Source: Auricularia sp. M13 (lineage: Eukaryota; Basidiomycota; Agaricomycetes; Auriculariales; Auriculariaceae). From it: a DNA stretch of 64,000 nt. The stretch is from the NCBI GenBank assembly GCA_037042915.1, contig CM073194.1, positions 3,038,001-3,102,000 on the forward strand. Reading direction: 5' to 3'. The notes below the pieces were generated by a model, which saw only the letters and a list, made by a program, of their open reading frames with translations, made no database searches and had not been told where the DNA came from. Shown here in pieces: positions 54,463 through 64,000 of this stretch (position 1 is its first letter; each line of letters opens with the position of its first letter). The translations under genes were made by a program, and so were the position numbers.

Positions 54463-55197
54463 GGGAGACTCAGAAAGCAAGTTGGCTGTGACGTCAGATA
54501 CACGACGCGCATTTGAGGCTCGGGCTGATGAGGCCACGTCGGAGCTGGTGGCGCGTGGAACCGCGCTTGTCTATTCCAAACCTTGTTGGCGATGCTGGGT
54601 GCAATTGCAGCTTCCCCTACTTGTCTCCTTAGAGCTCTTCCTGGCATCTGCAGAGTCACCAGCAAGTAGAAATTATGTAACGGAGCAGAGAGGCTTATCC
54701 CGCGAATTTAGCAGAGGGAGCATTATGCTGAGGGGATCCAAATGGGTGCGAAGCATCAGCAAAGCCATGCGCGCAAGACAGGTTGGAACCAGGTACGGCG
54801 CCACAGGCTGAAGTCATAGTCTGAAGAGCATACGGCCATATCCTGCTACTGGCGCTAGAATCGCGATCCAGCAGCCATGGACTCGAAGTCGATATCCCAG
54901 GCACCAGCAAAGTGATCACTGGCACTCGCAGTAAGTACATAAGTCTCTCGACGAAAGGCGAAGTAAGCTCCGTCACGTACCACACCCGGCTAAAGCGACC
55001 TCCTCACTGCGTTCATCTTCCATAACTCGATTTTGCAGATTGAGTACTTCCGAAGTCGTGTAAGTACCTGGTCTCGAGCTCGCGGTTTACAAATACAGTG
55101 AAGCTTTATACGCGAAGCAAGGCAGAGAGTGAACAGCAAAAGGCAAAGGCAAGCAGCACATGACACATGGGCATTTTATCATCGCATTCGCACGTAC
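54463..55197. other. Intergenic region
   Basis: About 730 bases between the esterase start and the SmD1 stop; nothing coding or repetitive recognised beyond short spurious frames. Confidence 0.5.
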
Positions 55198-55879
55198 TCA
55201 GATGCCGCGCGGTCCGCCCCTACCACGCCCGCGCCCGCGCCCACGTCCGCGCCCGCGGTCGCCGCCCCGTCCGCCGCGGCCGCGCGCGTCGTCCTTCTTG
55301 CGCGTGCTCTTCGGCTTGGGCGCGTCGTCGACGAGCAGCGTGTCGAGCGGCAGCGCGTCGGGCAGCACGAAGTAGCGGATGTTGTTGCCGCGGATGGAGA
55401 GCGTGTCGAGCGCGACCGGGTCGCGGTTGCGCGTCGAGAGCTTGACGGTTTTCAGGTGCGTGTTCATCTGCACGTCCACGCCTTCCGCGCAGGTTCAGCA
55501 CGGTGCGGGAGGAGAAGGAAACGCGCATGCCGCACCTGTTATCGTGCCGTGCACCACAGAGCCGTTCTTCAGCTCGATCTGCACCGTCTCGTTGTTCAGC
55601 TTCATAAGAAATCTGTAAACGGCTTGAGTATAACATCGCAGTAACGAGCCAGAGCCTATGTACCTAGCGTCGCGGATAGAGCAAGCACGAGCCGACCGGA
55701 AGACACAGAAAAGGAGGTGTCGATGGAAGGGCAGCGGTGGAGACAATATGTCGGTACGCCGAGGAGGAGGAAGACGGCGAGCGCGGATGAGCGAACCAGT
55801 CGAAGAGCAGGCGGAAATAAGATCGTAAGTTCATAGCTATAATCTGCGGCGGGCAGCACACGTACCTGACGAGTTTCAT
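55198..55879 (-). CDS. SMD1: Small nuclear ribonucleoprotein SmD1
   Basis: Sm-core protein of U1, U2, U4 and U5 snRNPs. Exons 55866-55879, 55536-55612 and 55198-55481 give 124 residues (human 119). MKLVR from the 14-base first exon joins [18 protein letters not shown] (Sm1), then [15 protein letters not shown] and [20 protein letters not shown] (Sm2), then the Arg-Gly tail [17 protein letters not shown], the usual site of symmetric arginine dimethylation. The first intron (about 253 bases) is unusually long for this window; an unrecognised small exon inside it is not needed for the family sequence. Same strand as BUD13, 400 bases upstream. Confidence 0.95.
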
Positions 55880-56282
55880 GGCTGCTGATCCTGGGCGCGC
55901 GCGGTGTTTTAGCTGAGCGGCGTGGATGGCACGGGGACGACGCGCGAGTTGGCGGAGTCCAGAATCTACCTCCGTTGTTGTTCTTTGAAATTTCTACACT
56001 TGCTGGCGCTGAACACTTGAATCTTCTATTAGCAACCATAAATTCAGCAGTGTGTAAATTTATGTAAAAGTTAATGTTTCATGGCACCTGGCAAGTGACT
56101 GAATTTTCCAACGGGGTTTTCCCAGTACCCAAAAGTTGTCCTTTCCCAGCCCATTCGGAAAACCGAGATCCCCTGCTGTGTGAAGATGCATGATGCACGG
56201 ACCCGCGGGAGTCGATTTATCAACTTTCTGCGTGCATAACTCTTATATAGCAGCGCAGTACTGTACAATGGGCCGTGTCTGA
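55880..56282. other. Spacer between BUD13 stop and SmD1 start
   Basis: About 400 bases with no gene recognised; it should hold the SmD1 promoter and the BUD13 3' end. Confidence 0.5.
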
Positions 56283-57261
56283 TTACATGTCGTCGACGCT
56301 CCACGAATATGCCTCGTCCTTGACGCGTCTCTTCTCGTTCTGGCGCTGGAAGAATTTCTTCTCGAAGCCATTGGAACGGTCGACGCCGTCCCATCGATAT
56401 CCAGGCTTGATTCCAAACCGGTTGGGCGGTGGTGGAGGGCCGGTGTATTCTGGTTTCCGTGGTCCCTTGGGGCCTTTCTTCTGCAATGAGAGTTAGCCAC
56501 GATACAACAAAGAAATTAACGGAACGCACGGTAAGAAAAGCGGCAGCAGGGTCGTTCCAGCGCATAGTGTCCTTCTGGGCTGCGTTGAGCTCCTCGTCGT
56601 CGGCGTACCGTGCGTGGCCGCGGTGCTTGTCGCGCTCCATTTCCTGGCGGATGCGCTCCTTCTCCTCGCGCTGGACGACGCCCTTGCCCCACTCCATCTT
56701 GCGCGCCTCGAGCTCCTCCTGCTCGCGCTTGGCACGCTGGGCGGCGGCGCGCGCGGCTTTGGTGTCGATCTTCTTGCCGCTCGCGTCGCGGTAGACGGTC
56801 TCCTCCGCCTGGCGCTGCCGCTCCGCGTCCGTCACGCGCGTCGCCTCGGGCGCCTTGGGCTGCGTCGCGCGGAACTGCGCGGCGGTGACGAGCCCGCCGC
56901 GCGGCCGGTGCGCGTCCTCCTCGACGACGAGCGGCTGCTCGTCGGGCAGCTCTGGCTCGGGCTCGGGCTCCGTCTTGGGCGGCGCGGAGACGGTGGTCCA
57001 GTTGTCGAGCCGGCGCTTCTTGAAGCTGCGGTCGCTCTTCTCGACGACGGCCTCCTCCAGGTCGTCGTCGTCGCGCGGGCCGCCGGCGTCGCCAAAGCCG
57101 GCGTCGTCGTCCTTGACGATGCTGACCGCCGCTGCCGCCGCCGAGTCAGCTTTGCGCTTCTTCTTCTTGGACCCGCCGGCGCGCGCGAGGATGGCGTCCG
57201 CCTTGGGCCCGGTCATGTATTTCTCGGCTAGATACGCCTTGAGCGACGACGACGACGACAT
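56283..57261 (-). CDS. BUD13: Pre-mRNA-splicing factor BUD13/CWC26
   Basis: Subunit of the RES (retention and splicing) complex, which binds the activated spliceosome. Exons 56530-57261 and 56283-56480, 309 residues. The N-terminus [16 protein letters not shown]...[10 protein letters not shown] followed by a Lys-rich KKKKRK stretch is typical of the family. The middle is an acidic and coiled-coil region ([33 protein letters not shown]). The diagnostic C-terminus is [20 protein letters not shown] then [10 protein letters not shown], ending YSWSVDDM. The start at 57261 is chosen over an in-frame ATG at 57303 because the family begins MSS-LK.YL, and because the divergent gene starts 66 bases away. 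Confidence 0.96.
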
Positions 57262-57326
57262 GGTGCCAAGCAGAGCGCGAGGCGCCGGATCGGACTCCGA
57301 CACATCCGCTCTTGCCTCCTGCCACC
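57262..57326. promoter_or_regulatory. 65-base bidirectional promoter between BUD13 and DNAJC17
   Basis: Only 65 bases separate the two start codons, so both 5' leaders and the core promoter must overlap each other or the coding regions. The plus side ends in GCCACCATG, a perfect Kozak context. Confidence 0.7.
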
Positions 57327-58490
57327 ATGTCGCTCGCCGACGCCGACGCGCCCAACCCGTATGAGTTGCTGGGCTGCGAGCCCGACGCGACTGAGCAGCA
57401 GATTAAGACCGCTTACCGCCAACGCTCGCTCAAGGTCCACCCGGATCGCGTGCGTGGTCGCATTCAATGGCCTTGGCTCTCACACTAACTATGCCTGCAG
57501 CACCCGAACAACCCCGAGGCCGCAGCCAAGTTCCATGAGCTCAACCAGGCGTACAACCTACTGCTGGACCCGGTGCGCAAGACCGCGCTCGACGAGAGCC
57601 TGAAGCTGCAGCGGGCGCGCAAGGAGCGCTTCAAGGCCTTCGACGCCAAGCGCCGCCACCTCGCGCAGGACCTCGAGGACCGCGAGCGCGCGTTCAAGAA
57701 GGCGCGTTTCGAAAAGGCCGAAGACGAGCGCCGGCGCGAGCACGAGATCGAGCGCGTCAAGGAGGAGAACCGGCGGGCGCTGCGCGAGCGCGCCGAGCAG
57801 CTCGCTGCGCAGGACGCCGAGGAGAAGCTACGACATCAGCAACAACCGCAACAACCGCAGACAGACGGCCTCGGGCCGCTCGACACGACCGTGCGGCTGA
57901 AATACGCGCTGGACGCGCACGCGGACCTCGCGACGCCCGCCGCGCTCGCCGGCCGCCTCGCGCAGTTCGGCGCGCTCGACACGCCCGTGCTGGCGCTCAA
58001 GCCCGCGCGCAAGAAGCACCCCGACGGCCCGATGAACGTCTCTGCCGTCGCACACTTTGCGCGCATCGAGGACGCCCACGCGGCGGTGTGCGCGAGCGGC
58101 AGCGCCGCGAAACGGCTCGACGGCGTGCAGATTTCCTGGGCGGCCGGCGCGGAGCCCGACGCGCTCGCAAAGCTCAAGCAACAGTGGAACGCGCCCAAAC
58201 CTGCTCCCTCTGCGACACCATTAGAGGACGACGACGATATATTGAAACGCGCTAGAGCTTTTGGAACGGGACCCGGTGCCGCGTCGAGTTTCCCGTCATT
58301 CGTACGCCCACTGGATATCATTGTGCTCATGATCCAAGCTGACGTCTGTCTCCAGGATGCGCCTGCCCCGGCTCCACCGCCGCCTGCCGGACTGGACTTT
58401 GAGAGCGTCACGCTGCTCCGCATGCGCGAGATGGAGCGCGCAAAACTCGAGCAGCAAATTCGCGAAGAGGAGGCGGCCGCGGGATCGTAG
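57327..58490 (+). CDS. DNAJC17/Cwf23-type J-domain splicing factor
   Basis: Hsp40 co-chaperone family associated with the spliceosome. Exons 57327-57449, 57501-58301 and 58356-58490, 352 residues. The J domain is at residues 9-75 with NPYELLGCEPDATEQQIKTA and the HPD tripeptide (VHPDRHPNNPEA), the J domain being split by intron 1. A long charged coiled coil follows (DLEDRERAFKKARFEKAEDE), then an RRM-like segment (DTTVRLKYALD, DGPMNVSAVAHFARIEDAHA) and a Pro-rich C-terminus with a final helix RMREMERAKLEQQ. J domain, coiled coil and RRM in that order is the DNAJC17 architecture. Divergent from BUD13, another spliceosome factor. Confidence 0.9.
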
Positions 58491-60011
58491 GACTGTTGCA
58501 TCGCCAGTATCATTATGTCTACGGACTTTCAGGGGTCCTAGTCTACTAAGCTCTGTTACTCCATGCGGTCGACAGCGTCCTCGTTGCGCTTGCTATACTT
58601 CAACTTGAGCGAAGCCAGCGCCACGCACAGGCTACAGTCGTTGCGCCGAGCCGGGCCTTCTTCCTCAAAAACACCACAGGCCGACCTCGCCTTGTTGCCT
58701 GTGGAACGTTGCTGCCGCGAATGGATAAGGTGGTCTTCGGATCGACGACTCCGTGCTCTGCGCATTAGGCTTCACGGCAAGGGACGAGGACGACGAAGTC
58801 ATGTTTCTGAGCAGCATCTGGCGGCTCACCAGCCCTCACCGCCTCACCTGCGACACATCGTCACCGACCTCAATCAACGCCTCCAGCCTAGACCCTAGTG
58901 GCTCTTTACTCTGCGCCTGGCCAGCCTACATCCAACCTCGCTCGAAACTCGGACGACTACGCTTGCGATTTTGCCATGCAAAAATCGCTTTCTCGATGGC
59001 CGGGGCATTGCCTGCATCTCGGCTCTTGTTGAGCTGTCTGTGGTGCAGCGATTAAAATGGACTCGTAGCCAGAGGTGCGAGACACGCCGGACACATGCGC
59101 CTGCTTGGCGGTGCAAAGATGTTCTCTTCCACTCCAGACTTGGTGTCAGGCTTAGGTCCTGGCTCTGGTTCTGATTCCTGCACAAGTGGCCAGCGCGATT
59201 CCGGTCCTGCCAATCTCGTGTTTTGCATTTCTTTCTCCTTCCAACCTCAGGCTCTACGTACGCTTCGATTTTTGCCGTCTGCCTTTCCTGAGATGTTTAC
59301 TGGCACTGTCTGCAGTTGAACTGCACATGAAGGTAGTCCGAGCAAGCTTGACGGTGCAGCCTGCCCGTTGTATGCGTACATATAGACGCGAGGTCCGGAT
59401 GGAACTCAAGATTGCTGATAGCACTGTCTCCTCGACGGTGCAAGAATTTCCACCCACTGACGCCGGATATTCGCAGTTCATCCTCAAATAGAGTATTCGT
59501 TGAATATGTTAGCATGGTCACATCACTAGCATTTGAACAGCTGTAACTGTGGTACGAACCGCCGGACTTTATTCTCGTGCCATTCTGTCGCCTGGTCTCT
59601 GCATTATACAGCGACCCCGCACCGCCGGAAGAGGGGCCGCTGTCTGGCTGCTGTATAGACGTCGCTCTGAGGCAGACTACAGTATCTCTGCATCATGTTT
59701 TGGGTATATAAGGTAGCAGGTATTGCCCGAAAGGGCCTGTGGGTGTTATAAGAGTTATGTGCGCGATATTCCGCGAAAGCAGAAACTGAGAAAGTACAAC
59801 AACTGGCTGAGATTCACGTTCGCAATGCCATGCTGTGGTCTGCCAGCCTCGGCGTCCGGCAATCTCCTATATTCCCACGCTTCCAGTTTGACTCTGACCT
59901 GCACCATCGCCGTGCTTACCTCAAAATCCAGGACGATTGCGCCTGTCTGATAGTGGGCATATCTATCGCCGCGCGCCGGACGCATATCTTGACCGTCATG
60001 CTAGATCCACG
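58491..60011. other. Intergenic region
   Basis: About 1.5 kb with moderate GC and several short open frames on both strands, none with conserved features or splice-linked extensions. TATATAAGG near 59705 is TATA-like, but no gene can be attached to it. The tail should contain the eIF2-alpha promoter. Confidence 0.5.
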
Positions 60012-61137
60012 ATGCGGTATTACGAGCAGAAATATCCCGAGGTCGACGAGCTGGTCATGGTCCAGGTCCGCCAAATAGCGGAAATGGGCGCGTACGTCAA
60101 GCTGGTGCGTGACTAGCTCTGACTCAAGGCTGATTATTGAGAGAGTTTGTAGCTGGAATACGATAATATTGAGGGCATGATTCTGCTGTCCGAGCTGTCG
60201 CGCAGGCGTATACGCTCCATCCAAAAACTCATCCGTGTCGGCCGTAACGAGGTTGTCGTCGTCTTGCGTGTTGACAAGGAGAAAGGCGCGTTCAATATCG
60301 TATAAAGGACTACCTAGGCTGACACGGTTGACGCAGGCTACATCGACTTGTCCAAGCGCCGGGTATCGCCAGAAGACATCGTCAAATGCGAAGAGCGGTA
60401 CACCAAGTCGAAAACGGTCGCGTCCATCATGCGGCACGTCGCTAGCAAGGTCGGGGGCGGGGGAGGCGGGGGCGACGGCGAGCACGAGGACGAGGAGGCG
60501 GCGACGCTCGCGGCGAACGACGAGGAGAAGCTCGAGGCGCTGTACGAGCAGATCGCGTGGCCGCTCGCGAAGAAGTACGGGCACACGTACGACGCCTTCA
60601 AGCTCGCGCTCACCGAGCCCGACGTCGTGTTCGAGGGCCTCAACATCGCGCCGGCCACGATGCAGCACCTGCAGAGCACGATCGCACGCCGCCTGACGCC
60701 GCAGCCGATCAAGATGCGCGCGGACGTCGAGCTCAGCTGCTTCACGCCCGCCGGCATCGACGCCATCAAGCGCGCGCTGCGCGCCGGCGAGGCCGCCAGC
60801 ACCGAGGCCGTCCCCATCCGCGCCAAGCTCGTCGCCCCGCCGCTCTACGTCCTCACGACAAACGCGACGGACAAGTACGGCGCCGTCGACCGCCTCGAGC
60901 GCGCGATCGAGATCATAGAGCAGACGATACAAGAAGACGGCGGCGAGCTTGTTGTGAAAATGAAGGTCGGTGTTGTGCTCTCCGCACCATACGTATCATG
61001 TCCCGCGTCGCTCATCTTACGTGCAGCCCAAGGCGGTGTCCGAGTCGGAAGAAATGGACCTCGCCAACCTTATGCAAAAGGCGAGCAAGGAGAATGCCGA
61101 GGTCTCCGGAGACGAGGACGAGGAAGACGACCTCTAG
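60012..61137 (+). CDS. SUI2: Translation initiation factor eIF2 subunit alpha
   Basis: Regulatory subunit of the eIF2 ternary complex; phosphorylation of its conserved Ser blocks recycling by eIF2B. Exons 60012-60104, 60153-60285, 60337-60965 and 61027-61137, 321 residues. The S1/OB domain has [40 protein letters not shown] (contains the Ser51-equivalent before RRRI), [14 protein letters not shown] and [15 protein letters not shown]. The helical and alpha-beta domains follow ([57 protein letters not shown]), then an acidic tail GDEDEEDDL. The intron at 60286-60336 is GC-AG (AAAG then GCGCGT). An uncommon Gly/Glu-rich insert ([17 protein letters not shown]) separates the S1 and helical domains. 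Start: the first ATG before YYEQKYPE; a short upstream exon is possible. Confidence 0.96.
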
Positions 61138-61340
61138 ACGATCGTGTAGCCCTATCTTTTCCTTTCCTATCTACGCGTGTTTGTGCAGACTCGAAACCGG
61201 GAAGCTCGGCCCATGCATGCAAGTCGTCCACATAAGCTGGTCCTTGACCATCTGGCATTGTCACAGATCCTAACAGTACATACCGCAGCCCTCATAAAGT
61301 ACAAGGCAAGCACACTCGACAGGATGCACGCATTATAATC

Positions 61341-62302
61341 TTACATCTCGCGCGACAGGACACTCCAATCCCACCACGGCCGCATGGGCGTTTTGGGCTC
61401 GGGCTCGTCGGTAAACCGCAGCTTCACTCTGCCCGCCGGCGCGTGCACCTGTACTGCCGAGCCCTCCCAAGCACCTTGTCCTAAGAAGACGTTGAACAAC
61501 ACCGCTACATATACTTATGTCATGCGTACGCACCGAATCCGAGCGATTTAAAGTCGCCGACAAAGCACTTGATGACCTCGCCGTGCTCGGAGAACGTCAC
61601 GGACAGCGCACCGAGCGCGGGCGAGAAGATCACGCGCCCTGTGCCGGTGTGGATCGTCACGGGCCCGCGGAAGTCGCGCGGGAGCGCGAGCGAGATGTTC
61701 CCAGCGCCGTCTGCTTTGACCGTCAGCGCTATCGGACGGTCGCCCGTCGTATGCTACAAGGGCCAGTGCCAGCGTCTCGTCAGTTTGAATCCGAATTCGC
61801 AAAGGCGGGGCCGATGGACACACTAAACGCAGGTTAACATCGTTGCCGAGCACGTCGATCGTCGTGCTGCGCGCGCGCGTCTTGACGTCCGCCGGCGGGC
61901 TCGAACTCGAGCTCGAGCTGTCGACGATCCAGACGTCTGCGTCGACGGCGAGGTTGGGCACGCTGATGAGCAGGTTCTTGCGCTCCTCGCCGTCGTCGAC
62001 CGGCCCGAGCACCTCGGCGGGTATCTCGAGCGCCGGGTCGACGACGAACGCGCCCTCGACCTTCGTGCCCGACGCACGCTTGATGACGACGTTGTTGCAG
62101 TGCGCGATAGGCGGCGCGACGCGGCGCAGGACGTTATGGGACGCGTCGCTTGTTGTCGGGCCGCTGTATGGAGGTGGGCTCTGTGCATATCGTTGCCTTG
62201 TGAGAACCCGCGAGAGGTCATGCTAAGTTGAAGTCAACTTGCCTCGAGCTGCGGGGGACCGGCATCCTGAAGGGCTTCCTCAGACTTGTGCGTGATGACC
62301 AT
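61341..62302 (-). CDS. DUF7330-like fungal protein
   Basis: Exons 62243-62302, 61824-62180, 61534-61753 and 61341-61480 give 258 residues beginning MVITHKSEEALQDAG. After a Pro-rich start (SPPPYSGPTTSDASHNVL) there are beta-strand repeats typical of DUF7330 proteins of basidiomycetes: DPALEIPAEVL, LLISVPNLAVDADVWIVD, VNLRLHTTGDRPIALTVKAD, FRGPVTIHTGTGRVIFSPA, HGEVIKCFVGDF, and an end AGRVKLRFTDE...WWDWSVLSREM. No signal peptide or membrane segment. Intron 1 has a textbook GC donor (GAG then GCAAGT). Function is not established for the family. It is tail-to-tail with eIF2-alpha. Confidence 0.75.
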
Positions 62303-62854
62303 GCTTCAGGTGAGCGGGCTACTGAAAGAATTGGTGGCTGCTGTGTGGCTCTGGGTCGTTCATATAACTGACCAAGGGCTGCGGTCTGCAGACGCAGCTA
62401 GGCCCAGGTGCGCGGCGCGGTTGCTGTGCGCGCGATATCGGATATACTTGCTGCGTGCAATCCTGCAGCCTGCTGCGGAAATTCGCAACCCTGCTCAGTT
62501 CGGCCACGGAAGATCTGGGCCTGTGCGGAGGGTTCGGCCAAGTTAAGTAGATCATGAACGAGATCCAGTTGGTAACGGGCTTGGGATTATGAGAAGGTCA
62601 ATATGTTAGCAAGAAACAACAGAATGCGAACCCCGCAACGCTTCTTTACCCAGCCGTCCAGCTCGTCAGCCCGAAACCTTTGCTTCCCTTCTCGCACAGC
62701 GATATTTCCAATTCCAGACGATAGGCGTGGAATGGCCGAGGCAGCAGGGTGCTGGGAGGCGCTGGGAGGCGCTGGGAGGCGCTCGAGCGCCCGTAAACAA
62801 GCGTTAAACGTATAAGACGCTGGTCCAACGCCGGACATTTGGCAATATTCCACG
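62303..62854. other. Divergent spacer between DUF7330 gene and NLR gene
   Basis: About 550 bases with no gene. A small tandem repeat GGGAGGCGCT occurs three times at about 62754-62783, close to the NLR start. Confidence 0.5.
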
Positions 62855-64000
62855 ATGGCGGCTGCGCTCATTGTAGATGGCCTCGCGCGCGCGAGTAATG
62901 TTGCTGGTCCCACAACGGTGCCCGCGATTTTCGGAGCGGCGCAGGTTATATCCGAGCAGGCTCAGGTGCGCGCTCTGCGGTGAATGTGCAGGCTGGTCGA
63001 GCTCAAGCCTGCCATTGTGTGCAGGGCGCCAAGGTGAATCGCGCAGCGCTCGTGGCGCTCTCGAGACGCGTCGACGAGTTCATCGGAGTGTTGTCGAATG
63101 AGTTTCGATCCGTCGCCGACTCCGCAGACGAAGCCTGGGTTCGGGCAATAGACGACTTTGGCAGGTACGCTGGAAGCAGTATGTACGTCGCCGCGCGACA
63201 TCTCATTCTTCTTAGAATCGTATCGCAGATTCGTGAATTTGCACAAGAATTAAATAGCAAGAGTTACATCGTGCAGTTTTTGCAGCAGCAAAAGACCTCA
63301 GAGCAAATAGAGGCGATGGAGCTCGGCCTGGAGACGGCTTTTCAGGTACTCATGGTGAGTTTGACTGCTCCAATGAAACTTCAAGAAATCTCACGCACCT
63401 GACGGTGAAGCTCCAAGCTGGTATCATGACTGAAACTGCTCTGTGGTCGCTGAACGAACGACTTGCTTCGACACGGATCATTGAGGACATTGATATGCGC
63501 CAGGCTGCGTTAGATGTTGAGCAGGCACCAGGGTATGTGCCGTCCTCACAAAACTGCACCTCTCACGCGCAGTAGGTCGACGTCGCGACGTCACAATGCG
63601 CTCCCTTCTCGCCCTTCGATCCATTTTGGAAGGGCGTCAGAGCTACAACTCCTGCTCATTCAGGTGCTCTCTCCGCCATCATCGGCTCGTGCACGTATCG
63701 CACTTCTTGGCGCAGGAGGCATTGGGAAGACTTCACTTGCGTTGTCGATGCTGCACCATCCTTCGATCGCCGAGGCGTTCCCCAGCCGGCGCTTCTTCGT
63801 AGCCTGCGACGCCGCAGAGTCCGAGAACAACCTCCCAGCACTCGTTTCGGCCGCTCTCGGTCTGGCTGAAGGGACGCCCAAGGCGCTGGGCAAAAGCTTG
63901 GTGCACTTCTTGCGCTCGAAGCCCTCCATTCTCGTCCTCGATAATTTCGAATCTGCGTGGGAACCGCCAAGCCTGAGAGCCGACGCGGATGCGCTGCTGG
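62855..64000 (+). CDS. STAND/NLR-type P-loop protein, 5' part (truncated by window end)
   Basis: Begins MAAALIVDGLARASNVAGP; exon 1 62855-62965, then a second exon from 63025 (VNRAALVALSRRVDEFIGVL ... QQQKTSEQIEAMELGLETAF) and further short exons. The N-terminal 200 residues are predominantly helical and resemble the MLKL/HELO-like adaptor domains placed ahead of NB domains in agaricomycete NLRs. The P-loop IALLGAGGIGKTSLALSML (about 63700-63750) and Walker B-like ILVLDNFESAWEP (about 63931-63966) identify an NB-ARC/NACHT-class ATPase. The expected C-terminal repeats (TPR, WD40 or ankyrin) lie beyond the window. The family acts in non-self recognition and regulated cell death in fungi; the role here is inferred only. 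Confidence 0.8.

Overview
The window reads as nuclear DNA of a basidiomycete fungus, most likely an agaricomycete. Genes are intron-rich with introns of about 45-60 bases, coding sequence is GC-rich, the core genes (ribosomal protein L10, seryl-tRNA synthetase, proteasome beta-3, SmD1, BUD13, eIF2-alpha) are of eukaryotic type, and the accessory set (CxC/KDZ transposon, adenylate-forming reductases, DUF7330 protein, STAND/NLR protein) is typical of mushroom-forming fungi. Family names rest on motif recognition by eye; no search was run.

Bases 1-26000 are a mobile-element graveyard without recognisable host genes. A KDZ-family DNA transposon gene with a C-terminal Ulp1-type protease (617-8610) is split by a 3.8 kb terminal-inverted-repeat element (1254-5036). 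That element is itself split by a younger TA-flanked element with 300-base inverted repeats (1920-4413). A degenerate 20-base array (300-570) and CCGGC-rich, CTG-rich repeats (8611-9830) flank the KDZ gene. Next come a 0.7 kb MITE-like element (10060-10765) and a young, whole-looking Ty3/Gypsy chromovirus-like LTR retrotransposon on the minus strand (11171-22788, perfect 5-base target duplication). A repeat-bearing gene-free tract runs to about 26.3 kb.

Bases 26296-41700 hold conserved host genes: RPL10 (-), SerRS (+), proteasome PUP3 (-), a very long UNC80-like protein (+) and an L-fuconate dehydratase-like enolase-superfamily enzyme (-).

Bases 42177-54462, all minus strand, form an accessory enzyme block. 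Two head-to-tail A-T-R adenylate-forming reductases are followed by a PAF-acetylhydrolase-like esterase. The first reductase carries an internal tandem duplication of about 490 bases.

Bases 55198-64000 return to housekeeping. Three spliceosome-linked genes (SmD1, BUD13/CWC26, DNAJC17/Cwf23) are packed together, the last two divergent across 65 bases. They are followed by eIF2-alpha, a DUF7330-type protein and the 5' part of a P-loop STAND/NLR gene that runs off the window. A recurring theme in the host genes is GC-AG introns, inferred in four of the genes where I worked the splice sites through.
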